Positions 8,512 through 19,361 of a DNA stretch of 64,000 nt are shown in pieces. The stretch is from Deinococcus sp. AJ005. Its GTDB lineage: Bacteria > Deinococcota > Deinococci > Deinococcales > Deinococcaceae. How positions within the stretch are numbered: the first letter of the stretch is position 1; each line of letters starts with the position of its first letter. The stretch is taken from positions 310,001-374,000 of the forward strand of contig NZ_CP044989.1 in the NCBI RefSeq assembly GCF_009017495.1, written 5' to 3'. A model generated the notes under the pieces. That model made no database searches. It saw nothing but the letters and a program-made list of their open reading frames with translations, and was not told the origin of the DNA. A program made the translations under genes and the position numbers.

Positions 8512-9269
8512 GCCGTATGGCCCCCGAGGCAGCTTCCCCACTCTACCTGCAAGTCAAACGAGATCTCCGCGAAAAGATGTTCAGCGGGGAACTCAACCCC
8601 GGTGACCGGGTGCCCTCCGAGCGCGAGCTGGCCGAGCGTTTTCAGGTCAGCCGCATGACCGCCCGTCACGCCCTGCGCGAGATGGAAGCCGAGGGCACCC
8701 TGACGCGCGTGCAGGGATCGGGCAGCTTCATCAGTCAGCCCAAACTGATTGAGAATGTGGTGGAACTGGCCTCCTTTACCGAGGACATGGAGCGGCGCGG
8801 CCTGACGCCGAGCGCGCGGCTCCTCAACGCGTCGCTGCAAAAGCCGGATGAGGTGGTGCGCGGCGTGCTGCATCTCAACGCCCGCCAACAGGTCTGGCAG
8901 GTCAACCGCCTTCGCTTCGCCGACGGGGTGCCGATGGCGCTGGAAACGATGTTTCTGGTGGCTGATCAATTTCCCACCCTGGGCGAGCAGGACCTCAGCG
9001 GTTCCATCTACCGCCTGCTGGAAGAGATCTACGCCCTGAAGATCGGCGACGCCACCCAGACCATTGAGGCGGTCTTCCCCAGCGCCATGGAAACCCAGAT
9101 GCTGTGTGCGCCACCCCAGACCGCCCTGCTGCGCCTGAAGAAACTGACGCGCACCCAGGCCGGCCGGCCCTTCGAGTTCGTGACAGCGCTCTACCGGGGA
9201 GACCGGTACGCCTTTGAAGCGACGCTGTCGCGCACACAGGCCAGCGTTACACGGTGTCCACCCTCCTGA
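8508..9269 (+). CDS. GntR/HutC-family transcriptional regulator (UTRA domain)
   Basis: A 253-residue regulator. The winged-helix domain (residues 5-75) has VPSERELAERFQVSRMT as the helix-turn-helix, and the C-terminal UTRA ligand domain runs to the end (FEFVTALYRGDRYAFEATL). HutC-type regulators sense sugar phosphates or other small molecules and usually act as repressors. It is the last gene of the plus sugar operon (ATGA overlap). It is the natural candidate to bind the two TGGTMTAKACCA-type sites at 4226 and 4437, giving autoregulation and control of the divergent mannose operon. The last 15 residues (RTQASVTRCPPS) run into a gene remnant, but the domain itself is complete. Confidence 0.88.
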   Translation: MSRMAPEAASPLYLQVKRDLREKMFSGELNPGDRVPSERELAERFQVSRMTARHALREMEAEGTLTRVQGSGSFISQPKLIENVVELASFTEDMERRGLTPSARLLNASLQKPDEVVRGVLHLNARQQVWQVNRLRFADGVPMALETMFLVADQFPTLGEQDLSGSIYRLLEEIYALKIGDATQTIEAVFPSAMETQMLCAPPQTALLRLKKLTRTQAGRPFEFVTALYRGDRYAFEATLSRTQASVTRCPPS

Positions 9270-9418
9270 ACACGCTGCGCCAGACTGGCTTCACGGTGAC
9301 CCATCTCGCCGAACCGATGACCCCACATGAGGGGCTGTTCAGCCAGAGTTTGAGGGTGCCGGTGATCGGGGGGCGGAAGTGGGGCTCCCTGATCCACACT
9401 GAGACGTGCAGGCACTGA
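9245..9418 (+). pseudogene. C-terminal remnant of a SAM-dependent methyltransferase
   Basis: In the frame ending TGA at 9416-9418 the translation reads RYTVSTLLNTLRQTGFTVTH followed by LAEP. This is the usual C-terminus of small class I methyltransferases of unknown substrate. No methyltransferase core precedes it; the GntR gene occupies the upstream DNA in another frame. It is therefore a stump left by a deletion or recombination at the edge of the decayed region. The remaining DNA to 9564 shows nothing recognisable. Confidence 0.45.
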
Positions 9419-9564
9419 TCAAAAGCACCAGCGGGATTCTCTGGTCCCCGTCTCCTGCGCCCTTCCAGGTTACCGTCAGGGCTTGTGGCCGAGCCGGTTG
9501 ATGCAAGGCGCGCGTAGAGACAGGGAACTGTTCGGTGACCGCTCTACCATTTCCAACATTTGAT

Positions 9565-9891
9565 TTAACGTTGCTTTCGACGTTCCCGCTCCAGCTTCTC
9601 CTCAACGGCATCAAGGAGCCAGGCATGCCGTGAGGCAGGTCGACGCCCTCTGGCCTGGGCATGACGCAGCCGGTCGATCTCCTGCAAGGTGCTCTCGTAG
9701 ACCCGCAACTGTACGTTTTTCAGTTCGTCGATGGGAGCAGGTTCGCCGCCGTGGCCCGGACTGGAAGCCGGCACCACAGGGAGGGAGTCGAGGTCGGCGG
9801 CCACGGTACCGCCGCGCCGAATGATCTCCTGCACGCGGTCCTCGGGAATATCGGCAGCGGCCACACGCTTCGGAGCCCGGGAGATCGCCAT
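9565..9891 (-). CDS. Small ribbon-helix-helix-like partition partner
   Basis: A 108-residue protein that starts two bases after the parA-like stop on the same strand. The N-terminal 60 residues are low-complexity and charged (MAISRAPKRVAAADIPEDRV). The C-terminal half, from DELKNVQLRVYESTLQEIDR to a basic helix ending ERERRKQR, looks like a ribbon-helix-helix DNA-binding fold. In small parFG-type cassettes such a gene follows the ATPase gene and binds the centromere. Its ATPase gene is broken by an insertion sequence, so the cassette is probably non-functional. The function is inferred mainly from position. Confidence 0.55.
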   Translation of the reverse strand: MAISRAPKRVAAADIPEDRVQEIIRRGGTVAADLDSLPVVPASSPGHGGEPAPIDELKNVQLRVYESTLQEIDRLRHAQARGRRPASRHAWLLDAVEEKLERERRKQR

Positions 9892-9893
9892 GC

Positions 9894-10189
9894 CTACTCT
9901 CCCCCACTCGCAGCGGCCTGTGCCTTCTGGCCCACCACCTGCCGGTAGAGTCGCTCGAACTCCTGTGTCGCCTTGGGATCATGCGGGTGAAGCTCCAGCA
10001 CACTCAGGCCCTGGGCTGCGGCGTTGGAATACGCCTTGCGGTTGCCGAGCGAGGTGTCCAGATACTCCAGGGCGTCGGTGTCTTTCAAGGCCTCGGCTGC
10101 GTCGTCGTTGTCGCTGCCCCGGGGATCGGCACGGTTCAGGAAGGCGTAGGCCCTCAGATCCGGGTTGACGGTTCGGATCTCCTCGATCA
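9894..10189 (-). pseudogene. ParA-type ATPase, C-terminal fragment cut by an IS
   Basis: The translated fragment begins LIEEIRTVNPDLRAYAFLNR and continues ADPRGSDN, then ends in a helical tail. This is the typical C-terminal third of ParF/Soj-like partition ATPases. The Walker A, A' and B regions are missing because an IS6-family element starts at 10190. No matching 5' part was found elsewhere in the window. With the small gene downstream it is the stump of a second partition cassette, distinct from the intact parAB at 17683, which suggests that another plasmid was once merged into this replicon. Confidence 0.7.
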
Positions 10190-10967
10190 GGTTGTGGCAA
10201 GTTGTTGTTTCCTCAGCGCCCAAAGCGCCTCAGCATCGCTGGCGGCCTGAACTTTAGGCCGCCAGCCGCACCACTTCGCGCCATAGCGTGAACGCCTGTT
10301 GTTGTTGGTGGCGACGGTGATGAGCTGGTACGGTGCAGCGGGCCGGGTGGTGCAGATTCGTAACGCGGGCGTGCAGGTCGAGAAATCCCTGTGCGCGTCG
10401 TCGTGATCTGAAGCCGCGTTGCTGGCGCTCTTGTCGTTGGGTGGGACGGTGAGATTGCTCCACGAGGTTATTGCAGCGGGCCGTGGAGACCACCTGGACG
10501 TGCTCCACACCGTGGAGCACGGGAAGCTCACGAAGAGCCGCCCCATAACTCCAGAGCTTGTCAGTGTGGACCGTCTCTGGAATGTCGTGCTCACCCAGGA
10601 GGCGGACAAAGAAGGACTTGGCTGCCTCAGTATCGCGGTGCCGCTGAAGGACAACGTCCAGCACGATGCCATATTCATCAATCGCCCGCCACAACCAGTG
10701 GGTGATGCCGCCCACGTCCACATGCCTACACGTCGAGATGCCATCGGGAACCCCAACGGGGTTCCCGATGGCGCAGACCCTGGGCGAATATGTCGCTGAA
10801 CTTGATGCACCAGCTGCGGATTGACTCGCGGGTGACGCAGATCCCTCGTTCCAGCAGGAGTTCTTCAACATCCCGATAGCTCAGCGTAAACCGGTGATAT
10901 AGCCACACGGCGTACCCGATGACCTCACGAGGGAACCGATATCTGGGAAGCTTCTGACCGCTCAACA
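10190..10967 (-). mobile_element. IS6-family insertion sequence, copy 1 (one end lost)
   Basis: This is the same element as at 13635-14446 but inverted. The left end begins GGTTGTGGCAAGTTGTT, the terminal repeat also seen at both ends of copy 2. At the other end identity stops at 10967, so about 34 bases including the second terminal repeat and the GTG start of the transposase are gone. The element truncates the parA-like gene. The two copies flank a 2.7 kb segment in inverted orientation, so recombination between them would flip it. Confidence 0.8.
10254..10965 (-). pseudogene. IS6-family transposase, frameshifted (copy 1)
   Basis: The N-terminal part (RYRFPREVIGYAVWLYHRF, then a helix-turn-helix region and HREPRWGSRWHLD) and the DDE part (VDVGGITHWLWRAIDEYG, VHTDKLWSYG, NNLVEQSHRP) lie in frames offset by one base. 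The break comes just after WHLD, where GTG is followed by TAG. Skipping one base restores the expected spacing of the family. The normal GTG start has also been lost in this copy. All three catalytic acids are present in the two frames. The same break occurs in the other copy. Confidence 0.75.
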
Positions 10968-10993
10968 GTGATCAGCCGTTCAGTCTGGCAGGC

Positions 10994-11806
10994 TTACGAG
11001 TACCCAACCTGAGTGCGGAGAACGGTGGTGGTGTTCCGGGGCTGTCCCACCGTCAACCAACCTGCATAGAGGGCCAGCACCGCGATATTCAGGGCCAGCA
11101 GCCCCAGATTCTCGTGCTTCGCCGTGCCCAGAAAGCTGACCAGATCAAAGGCGGCGTGCCACAGCATTAAGGGCAGCAGCGAGGCGGCCCGCAGGCGCAG
11201 CAGGGCGGCCACCACGCCGAACAGCAGTGAGAAGGCGATCTGTAAGGCCGTCGCGCTCAGGCTCTGGCCACCCAGCAGGTTCAGGGCGTGGGTCAGAGCA
11301 AAAGCCACGGAGGACACCAGCACTGCCGTCACCACGCCACGCGGCAGCAGCCATTTCATAAACAGGCCCCGGTACAGCCCTTCCTCGACAAACCCCACCA
11401 GTCCAGCCAGAGCGATCAGGGAAACGAGGTAACCCATGCGCTGCGGCAGTGCGGGATGCTGGCTGAACAGATTGATGATGACCACCAGCAACGGCACCAG
11501 AAACAGGCTCCACTGCGCCACCTTGAACTGAGGCAATGGACGGGGTGAAACACCCCGCCACTGCCGCCGGGTGAAGAACATCATGGCCAGCCAGCCGGTG
11601 AAGAATGGATAGACCAGCATGACCGGCTGCACCTGTTGCACGACGCCCGCCGCGCCGGGCTGCGAACCCATCAGGTACAGGGCGGTCCCGGCTGCACCCA
11701 GCAGGACGGCCAGCACCAGCGTGGTCAGGACGATGGCCCAGTACGGGTGACGCTCGCCGAAACCGTGGGTTTTGAGCGTGGGCTGTGGGCCGTTCATGCT
11801 GTTCAT
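10994..11806 (-). CDS. CPBP-family intramembrane metalloprotease
   Basis: A 270-residue integral membrane protein with about seven hydrophobic segments. The CPBP (CAAX protease/bacteriocin-processing) motifs are visible: EEGLYRG with its Glu pair (near residue 155), FALTHALN, and LWHAAFD at the C-terminal side. These proteases cleave within membranes; substrates are usually unknown. The gene has an excellent promoter on the minus strand, TTGACA (11838-11843), 18 bases, TACTAT (11814-11819), with the -10 only seven bases before the ATG, so the message is probably leaderless. A dyad overlapping this promoter and the divergent MerR gene suggest control by that regulator. Confidence 0.8.
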   Translation of the reverse strand: MNSMNGPQPTLKTHGFGERHPYWAIVLTTLVLAVLLGAAGTALYLMGSQPGAAGVVQQVQPVMLVYPFFTGWLAMMFFTRRQWRGVSPRPLPQFKVAQWSLFLVPLLVVIINLFSQHPALPQRMGYLVSLIALAGLVGFVEEGLYRGLFMKWLLPRGVVTAVLVSSVAFALTHALNLLGGQSLSATALQIAFSLLFGVVAALLRLRAASLLPLMLWHAAFDLVSFLGTAKHENLGLLALNIAVLALYAGWLTVGQPRNTTTVLRTQVGYS

Positions 11807-11810
11807 ACGG

Positions 11811-11843
11811 TAGATAGTAGCACTATCTAATGCAGAATGTCAA
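11811..11843. promoter_or_regulatory. Divergent promoter/operator between CPBP protease and MerR genes
   Basis: A perfect dyad TAGATAGT-AGC-ACTATCTA spans 11811-11829. On the minus strand it overlaps the -10 (TACTAT) and the spacer of the TTGACA-18-TACTAT promoter of the protease gene. On the plus strand TATCTA (11824-11829) lies seven bases before the MerR start codon. One bound dimer could therefore affect both genes. Confidence 0.65.
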
Positions 11844-12460
11844 CAGCCATGAAGATGTCCGAACTCTCCAGCACCAGCGGGGTCAGCACCGCCAGCATCA
11901 AGTACTACTTGCGTGAGGGGGTGATGCCTGCGGGTCAGGCCACTGGGCCGCGCGACGCCGACTATGACGAAGGCCATGTCGAACGACTGGAAATCATTCG
12001 CAACCTGCGGGATACGGCTCAGCTTTCGATTGCCACCGTCAAACGGCTAATGGCCGCCGCAGATGACGAGACCGTGCCCACTGGGCAACTGGTGGCAATG
12101 GCCCATTCTTCTGTTTTGACGAAACGAGAAATTACCAATCAGGAGCGAGAACTGGCGGCCCAACTCTTGACCGCGCTGAACTGGACGGTGCCGGAGCGCT
12201 CCCCAGTCTTCGGGCAATTGGCCCACTTGCTGGGCATTCTTAAGCAGGGACAGGCTCCGACGGACCCTGAAGGACTGGCCCCCTGGCTCACCGCCGCCGA
12301 GCAAGTGACACAGCTAGAACTCGGGCTGACGCGTACGCAGGGCAGCCGCGCGCTGCTGGTTCACGACGTGGTGATCGGGACGTACCTCAGCAATCAACTG
12401 CTGGTCACGCTGCACATGGCGGCGCAGGTCAATCAGGCCATGAAACAGTTTGCGGGCTGA
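11837..12460 (+). CDS. MerR-family transcriptional regulator
   Basis: A 207-residue protein with an N-terminal MerR winged helix (MKMSELSSTSGVSTASIKYY, then LREGVMPAGQ) and the recognisable second wing region (YDEGHVERLEIIRNLRDTAQLSI). The C-terminal 120 residues are helical with no metal-binding cysteines, so a metal sensor is unlikely; the effector is unknown. The first ATG (11837) is seven bases after a -10-like TATCTA, pointing to a leaderless message; ATG codons at residues 5 and 7 are alternatives. It is divergent from the CPBP protease and probably regulates it and itself through the dyad at 11811-11829. Confidence 0.8.
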   Translation: MSTAMKMSELSSTSGVSTASIKYYLREGVMPAGQATGPRDADYDEGHVERLEIIRNLRDTAQLSIATVKRLMAAADDETVPTGQLVAMAHSSVLTKREITNQERELAAQLLTALNWTVPERSPVFGQLAHLLGILKQGQAPTDPEGLAPWLTAAEQVTQLELGLTRTQGSRALLVHDVVIGTYLSNQLLVTLHMAAQVNQAMKQFAG

Positions 12461-12466
12461 TTTCTC

Positions 12467-13396
12467 TTAAAGTGAGGTCAGCACCGCCGCCAAACCGTCA
12501 AATTCTGCTTCAATCCGTAGCGAGGCAGGCAGAACGTACTCCTGGATCAATCACAGGTACTCAGCGTCCTGCTCGGGCCGGGTGTTCCCGTGCACGATGG
12601 CGGCAACGTCTACCGCCAGGTCTTCGAGAACACGGCGGTAGAAATAAAAACCCAGCGTCTCCACATCCAGCCGGACGCTCTATCCCAGCGCTGCCTGATA
12701 GGCCGGAAGAACTTCCGGCAGTCGGGCATGCAGCATCCACAGGTCATGCTCTCGTGGGGCCAGCCGTGCGGTCTCCCAATCAATGATCCACAACTGGTTG
12801 GCCACGTCCCGTATGACGTTGCCGCCGTGGGCGTCGGTGTGGCACACGACGAATTCATGGGACCGGGCGCGGGTTGCCGTCTGAAGTTTGGTGATCCGTG
12901 TCATCAACGTTTGCAGGTGTGGCTCATGTGGTCCCAGCAAATCACGGAGTTGGTGCAGACCTGGGCGGACCTCTGGAGTCAGGGAATGCAGAGACTGGAG
13001 ATCCGCTCGCAGTTCGGCCTCGAAGGGCAGAGCGAAGTCTTCCTGTGCCGTGGGCAGCGCGTCAACACGGGCTAGGATGAGTGGTGTCCCGGCGTGCAGG
13101 CGGCCTAGCAGTGGGGCCAGTTCAGGCAGGGCCGCTCGCCAGTCTTGGCTCAGGTTTCACGCGTCAATCCAGTCGTACAGGATGGCGGAAAAGCCATGGA
13201 TACGGGTCATGGCCGCGCCATCCAGTGTGAGGCGGGGCTGGGGAATGCGGGTGAGGATGCCCTCTTCGCGGAGCGCGGCCAGCAGGGGGATTTCCGTCGC
13301 CACACGCTGCGCCGCCACAAGGCCCGAAGGCGTACCGGGCAGCAGCTTGAGCAAAAAGCGCCCTTCTGACCCGTTCACCTGATAGGCGTGCGCCAT
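12467..13396 (-). pseudogene. Aminoglycoside phosphotransferase-family gene, decayed
   Basis: On the minus strand the reading starts FLKDGMAHAYQVNGSEGRFL and contains VCHTDAHGGNVIRD and LWIIDWETARLAPREHDLWM, the catalytic HxDxxxxN and metal-binding D-containing motifs of APH-type kinases. It ends LGFYFYRRVLEDLAVDVAAI. An in-frame TGA at 13157-13159, a frame change near 12680 and a further in-frame stop near the end break the frame. The 5' end is cut by IS3-family DNA beyond about 13400. The gene is dead; the original substrate cannot be told, as such kinases act on many small molecules. Confidence 0.75.
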
Positions 13397-13634
13397 GCCG
13401 TCCTTGAGGAAGACAAGTGAAATTGCAACACCTTGGCGGAGGGTAAGTTTGGGATGGGAGCTTGCTCCTCGAAAGCGACCGGCGAGCGGTACCCCAGTGA
13501 TGAGTGACGGCGCTGCCGGTTATAGAACACCTCAATCCATTCAAAGACTTCCGTTCTCATTGAGGCGCGAGTTCCTCGCGCCTTGCTCAGGGCCAGTTCG
13601 GTTTTGAGGGTGGCGAAAAAGCTCTCCTGCACGC
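13397..13634 (-). pseudogene. IS3-family transposase, C-terminal remnant
   Basis: The minus-strand translation QESFFATLKTELAL followed by RTEVFEWIEVFYNRQRRHSS and LGYRSPVAFEEQA is the end of an IS3-family OrfB, including the last part of the catalytic domain. The upstream part is cut off by the IS6-family copy that starts at 13635. The downstream end runs into the dead phosphotransferase gene; the exact boundary (about 13400-13440) cannot be fixed without a reference copy. Open reading continues to 13375, but the last residues are not transposase-like. Confidence 0.75.
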
Positions 13635-14446
13635 GGTTGTGGCAAGTTGTTTTGGTAGGGTGGCGCGGTGTTGAGCGGTCAGAAGCTTCCCAGATATCGG
13701 TTCCCTCGTGAGGTCATCGGGTACGCCGTGTGGCTATATCACCGGTTTACGCTGAGCTATCGGGATGTTGAAGAACTCCTGCTGGAACGAGGGATCTGCG
13801 TCACCCGCGAGTCAATCCGCAGCTGGTGCATCAAGTTCAGCGACATATTCGCCCAGGGTCTGCGCCATCGGGAACCCCGTTGGGGTTCCCGATGGCATCT
13901 CGACGTGTAGGCATGTGGACGTGGGCGGCATCACCCACTGGTTGTGGCGGGCGATTGATGAATATGGCATCGTGCTGGACGTTGTCCTTCAGCGGCACCG
14001 CGATACTGAGGCAGCCAAGTCCTTCTTTGTCCGCCTCCTGGGTGAGCACGACATTCCAGAGACGGTCCACACTGACAAGCTCTGGAGTTATGGGGCGGCT
14101 CTTCGTGAGCTTCCCGTGCTCCACGGTGTGGAGCACGTCCAGGTGGTCTCCACGGCCCGCTGCAATAACCTCGTGGAGCAATCTCACCGTCCCACCCAAC
14201 GACAAGAGCGCCAGCAACGCGGCTTCAGATCACGACGACGCGCACAGGGATTTCTCGACCTGCACGCCCGCGTTACGAATCTGCACCACCCGGCCCGCTG
14301 CACCGTACCAGCTCATCACCGTCGCCACCAACAACAACAGGCGTTCACGCTATGGCGCGAAGTGGTGCGGCTGGCGGCCTAAAGTTCAGGCCGCCAGCGA
14401 TGCTGAGGCGCTTTGGGCGCTGAGGAAACAACAACTTGCCACAACC
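13635..14446 (+). mobile_element. IS6-family insertion sequence, copy 2 (complete ends)
   Basis: An 812-base element bounded by GGTTGTGGCAAGTTGTT at 13635 and its inverted copy ending at 14446. The encoded transposase has IS6-family (IS26-like) features. The eight bases on each side (ending at 13634 and beginning at 14447) do not match, so no target-site duplication is visible, which fits rearrangement after insertion or a cointegrate history. It shares near-identical sequence with copy 1 in inverted orientation. Confidence 0.85.
13668..14382 (+). pseudogene. IS6-family transposase, frameshifted (copy 2)
   Basis: The first frame (GTG at 13668) ends at TAG 13908-13910 after WHLDV. The second frame (to 14382) resumes RHVDVGGITHWLWRAIDEYG and holds the second Asp (HTDKLW) and the Glu (NLVEQ). 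A +1 shift at GTG-TAG-G would give the family's normal spacing between the first catalytic Asp and the GG of VGG. A perfect 15-base stem with a 3-base loop (13865-13897) lies just upstream of the shift site. Either the element is inactive or it uses programmed +1 frameshifting; the identical break in both copies leaves the second option open. Confidence 0.75.
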
Positions 14447-14910
14447 GTCTCTACTTCATATCGTCCAGTTCTCGGGGGGCAGACCACGAGGCCGCGCCTA
14501 CCCGGTCACCCTTCAGGGCGGTGCCAGTCTTGAAACCACTGAATTCTAGGCCCGTGGAGGAAACCATAGCCAAGTACATCTCGATTTTATGGTGGGTTCT
14601 CCAAAGTTGCGTGTCACGGCCTTGACGTCGGATGGACGCAATGTTCCCGTGATGCAGGATGGAAAGTGGGTCTGACTTCAGGATGTCAGGTGATCTGCAT
14701 GTTCGTGAAGTCCTCCAATGGCATGTTCAGGCTGCACGCCACTGGGCTACTTCGGCCCCGCCGAGGTTAAGTTGCCAGCACCAGATAAATACACCAAAAA
14801 AATCCGATTCGGTGATACTTCGCCCGCAGCTCAGCAGAGCCGACTATGCTGGAGAGAAAGGCGCGTCCTGTTCCGCTTCATACATCAACTGGACGCGTCA
14901 AGGAGTCTCC
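14447..14910. other. Gap between the IS element and the thiolase gene
   Basis: In the plus frame beginning at about 14454 the DNA reads HIVQFSGGRPRGRAYPVTLQ, then an in-frame TAG near 14550, then HLDFMVGSPKLRVTALTSDG to a stop at about 14676. The continuity on both sides of the stop suggests an eroded small gene, but I do not recognise it. From 14680 to 14900 I see no gene; AGGAG at 14901-14905 is the thiolase ribosome site. Confidence 0.3.
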
Positions 14911-16199
14911 ATGACCTTAGCAACCCACTTCAAACCCACCGAACTGCAAGACCGAGATGTCGTCATCGTTTCCGCCGTGCGCACGCCCATCGGGGCCATC
15001 CGGGGCGCGCTCTCCACAGTCCGCCCTGACGATCTGGCCGCGCACATTGTCAAGGCTGCCGTGGAACGCAGCGGCGTCAGTCCAGATCTGATCGAGGAAG
15101 TGATTCTGGGCTGCGCCAATCAGGCGGGCGAGGACAACCGCAACGTGGCCCGCATGGCCGCCCTGCTCGCGGGTCTTCCCGATACGGTGGCAGGGCTAAC
15201 CGTGAACCGCCTGTGCGCCTCGGGCCTCTCGGCCATCAACACGGCGGCCCGGGCCATCCGCAATGGGGACGGCGACGTGTACGTGGCGGGCGGTGTGGAA
15301 AGCATGACCCGCGCGCCGCTGGTGATGCCCAAGGGGGCTGGCGCATTCCAGAACGGCAACGTGACGGTCTACGACAGCACGCTGGGCTGGCGGTTCCCGA
15401 ATCCCGCGCTGGCCGAACTGTTTCCGCTTGAGGCGATGGGCGACACTGCCGAGAACATCGTGGAACGCAGCCAGGGCGGCGCGTATGTGGGCGGCGAGAT
15501 CACCCGCGCCGATCAGGACGCCTTCGCGCTGGAGTCGCAGCAGAAGGCCGTGGCGGCGCTGAATGCCGGGCGGTTCAAGGATGAGATCGTACCTGTGGAA
15601 GTCAAGGGGAGAAAGGGCGTCACCGTTTTTGACACCGATGAGCATCCCCGGTACACGCGCGAGGGCGACACCTTCACGCTGGACACCTCCGCCGATAAGC
15701 TTGCGGGCCTGAAACCCGCTTTCCGCAAGGGTGGCAGCGTCACGGCGGGCAATGCCTCGGGCCTGAACGACGGTGCAGCGGCGCTGGTGCTGATGAGCGC
15801 GGGCAAGGCACAGGAACTGGGCATTGTGCCGCTGGCCCGCTGGGTAGGCGGCGCGGCGGCGGGTGTGGAGCCTCGTGTGATGGGTCTGGGACCGATTCCA
15901 GCCACGCGCAAGGTGCTGGAACGCACCGGAATCCAGCAGGAAGACCTGGACCTGATCGAACTCAACGAGGCCTTCGCCGCGCAGGGCTTGGCCGTGATCC
16001 GTGAGCTGGGACTGGACCCCGCAAAAGTGAACGTCAACGGCGGCGCGATTGCGCTGGGCCATCCGCTGGGCATGTCTGGGGCGAGGCTGATTGTGGCGCT
16101 GACCCATGAACTGCGGCGCAGGGAGGCCCGCTATGGTCTGGCCACCCTGTGCGTGGGTGTCGGTCAGGGAGAAGCGGCCATCATCGAGCGGCTCCAGGG

Positions 16200-16203
<4 letters not shown>
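14911..16203 (+). CDS. Acetyl-CoA acyltransferase (thiolase)
   Basis: A 430-residue thiolase. [15 protein letters not shown] carries the nucleophilic Cys, [11 protein letters not shown] the catalytic His region, and [10 protein letters not shown] the second catalytic Cys; NEAFAAQ is the usual C-domain signature. It cleaves a 3-oxoacyl-CoA with CoA, or condenses acyl-CoAs. The ATG at 14911 has AGGAG five bases upstream; the open frame before it has no family similarity. Its stop overlaps the CoA-transferase start (ATGA). The pair could act on 3-oxoadipate, acetoacetate or a similar beta-keto acid, in keeping with the aromatic cluster nearby. The exact substrate is not determined by sequence. 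Confidence 0.88.
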
Positions 16204-17546
<1,343 letters not shown>

Positions 17547-17556
17547 CGGATTTGAA

Positions 17557-17578
17557 TTGCTCGTCACGTGACGAGCAA
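17557..17578. promoter_or_regulatory. 22-base palindrome, candidate centromere (parS-like) site
   Basis: A perfect inverted repeat with each arm reading TTGCTCGTCAC towards the centre. The centre TCACGTGA is identical to the core of the conserved chromosomal parS site (TGTTTCACGTGAAACA), but the arms differ. It lies 105 bases before parA. The same core, extended to 30 bases, occurs at 29101-29130. A transcription terminator is the alternative, as it follows a stop codon, but there is no clear T-run here. Confidence 0.5.
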
Positions 17579-17682
17579 CTTGTGCCAACTCGAATTTGCC
17601 CCGGTTATGGGACAGGTTTCCGCTCTGTTCCCAGGCTCACAGGGGTCTCTTTCCCGGCGATGATGCGATAAGCTGCGGCTTA

Positions 17683-19334
<1,652 letters not shown>

Positions 19335-19361
19335 GACCACGCCCTCCCCTCCCTCCTGCCC

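Noticed and set aside
6817..8541. 574-codon minus-strand frame opposite the FGGY kinase
   Set aside because: The kinase on the plus strand has all family motifs and sits in an overlapping operon; the mirror frame has none.
10968..13634. Classical composite transposon carrying the CPBP/MerR genes
   Set aside because: The flanking IS copies are inverted, one lacks an end, no target duplication is seen, and IS6 elements do not move as paired cut-and-paste units; inversion or cointegrate remnants fit better.
13865..13897. Hairpin inside the transposase as a terminator
   Set aside because: It lies inside conserved coding sequence (HREPRWGSRWH) and has no T-run; it is discussed only in relation to frameshifting.
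17557..17578. Palindrome as a simple intrinsic terminator of the CoA-transferase gene
   Set aside because: There is no T-run after it, and the same 22 bases recur elsewhere, which is not expected for independent terminators; kept as a lesser option for the copy at 29101.
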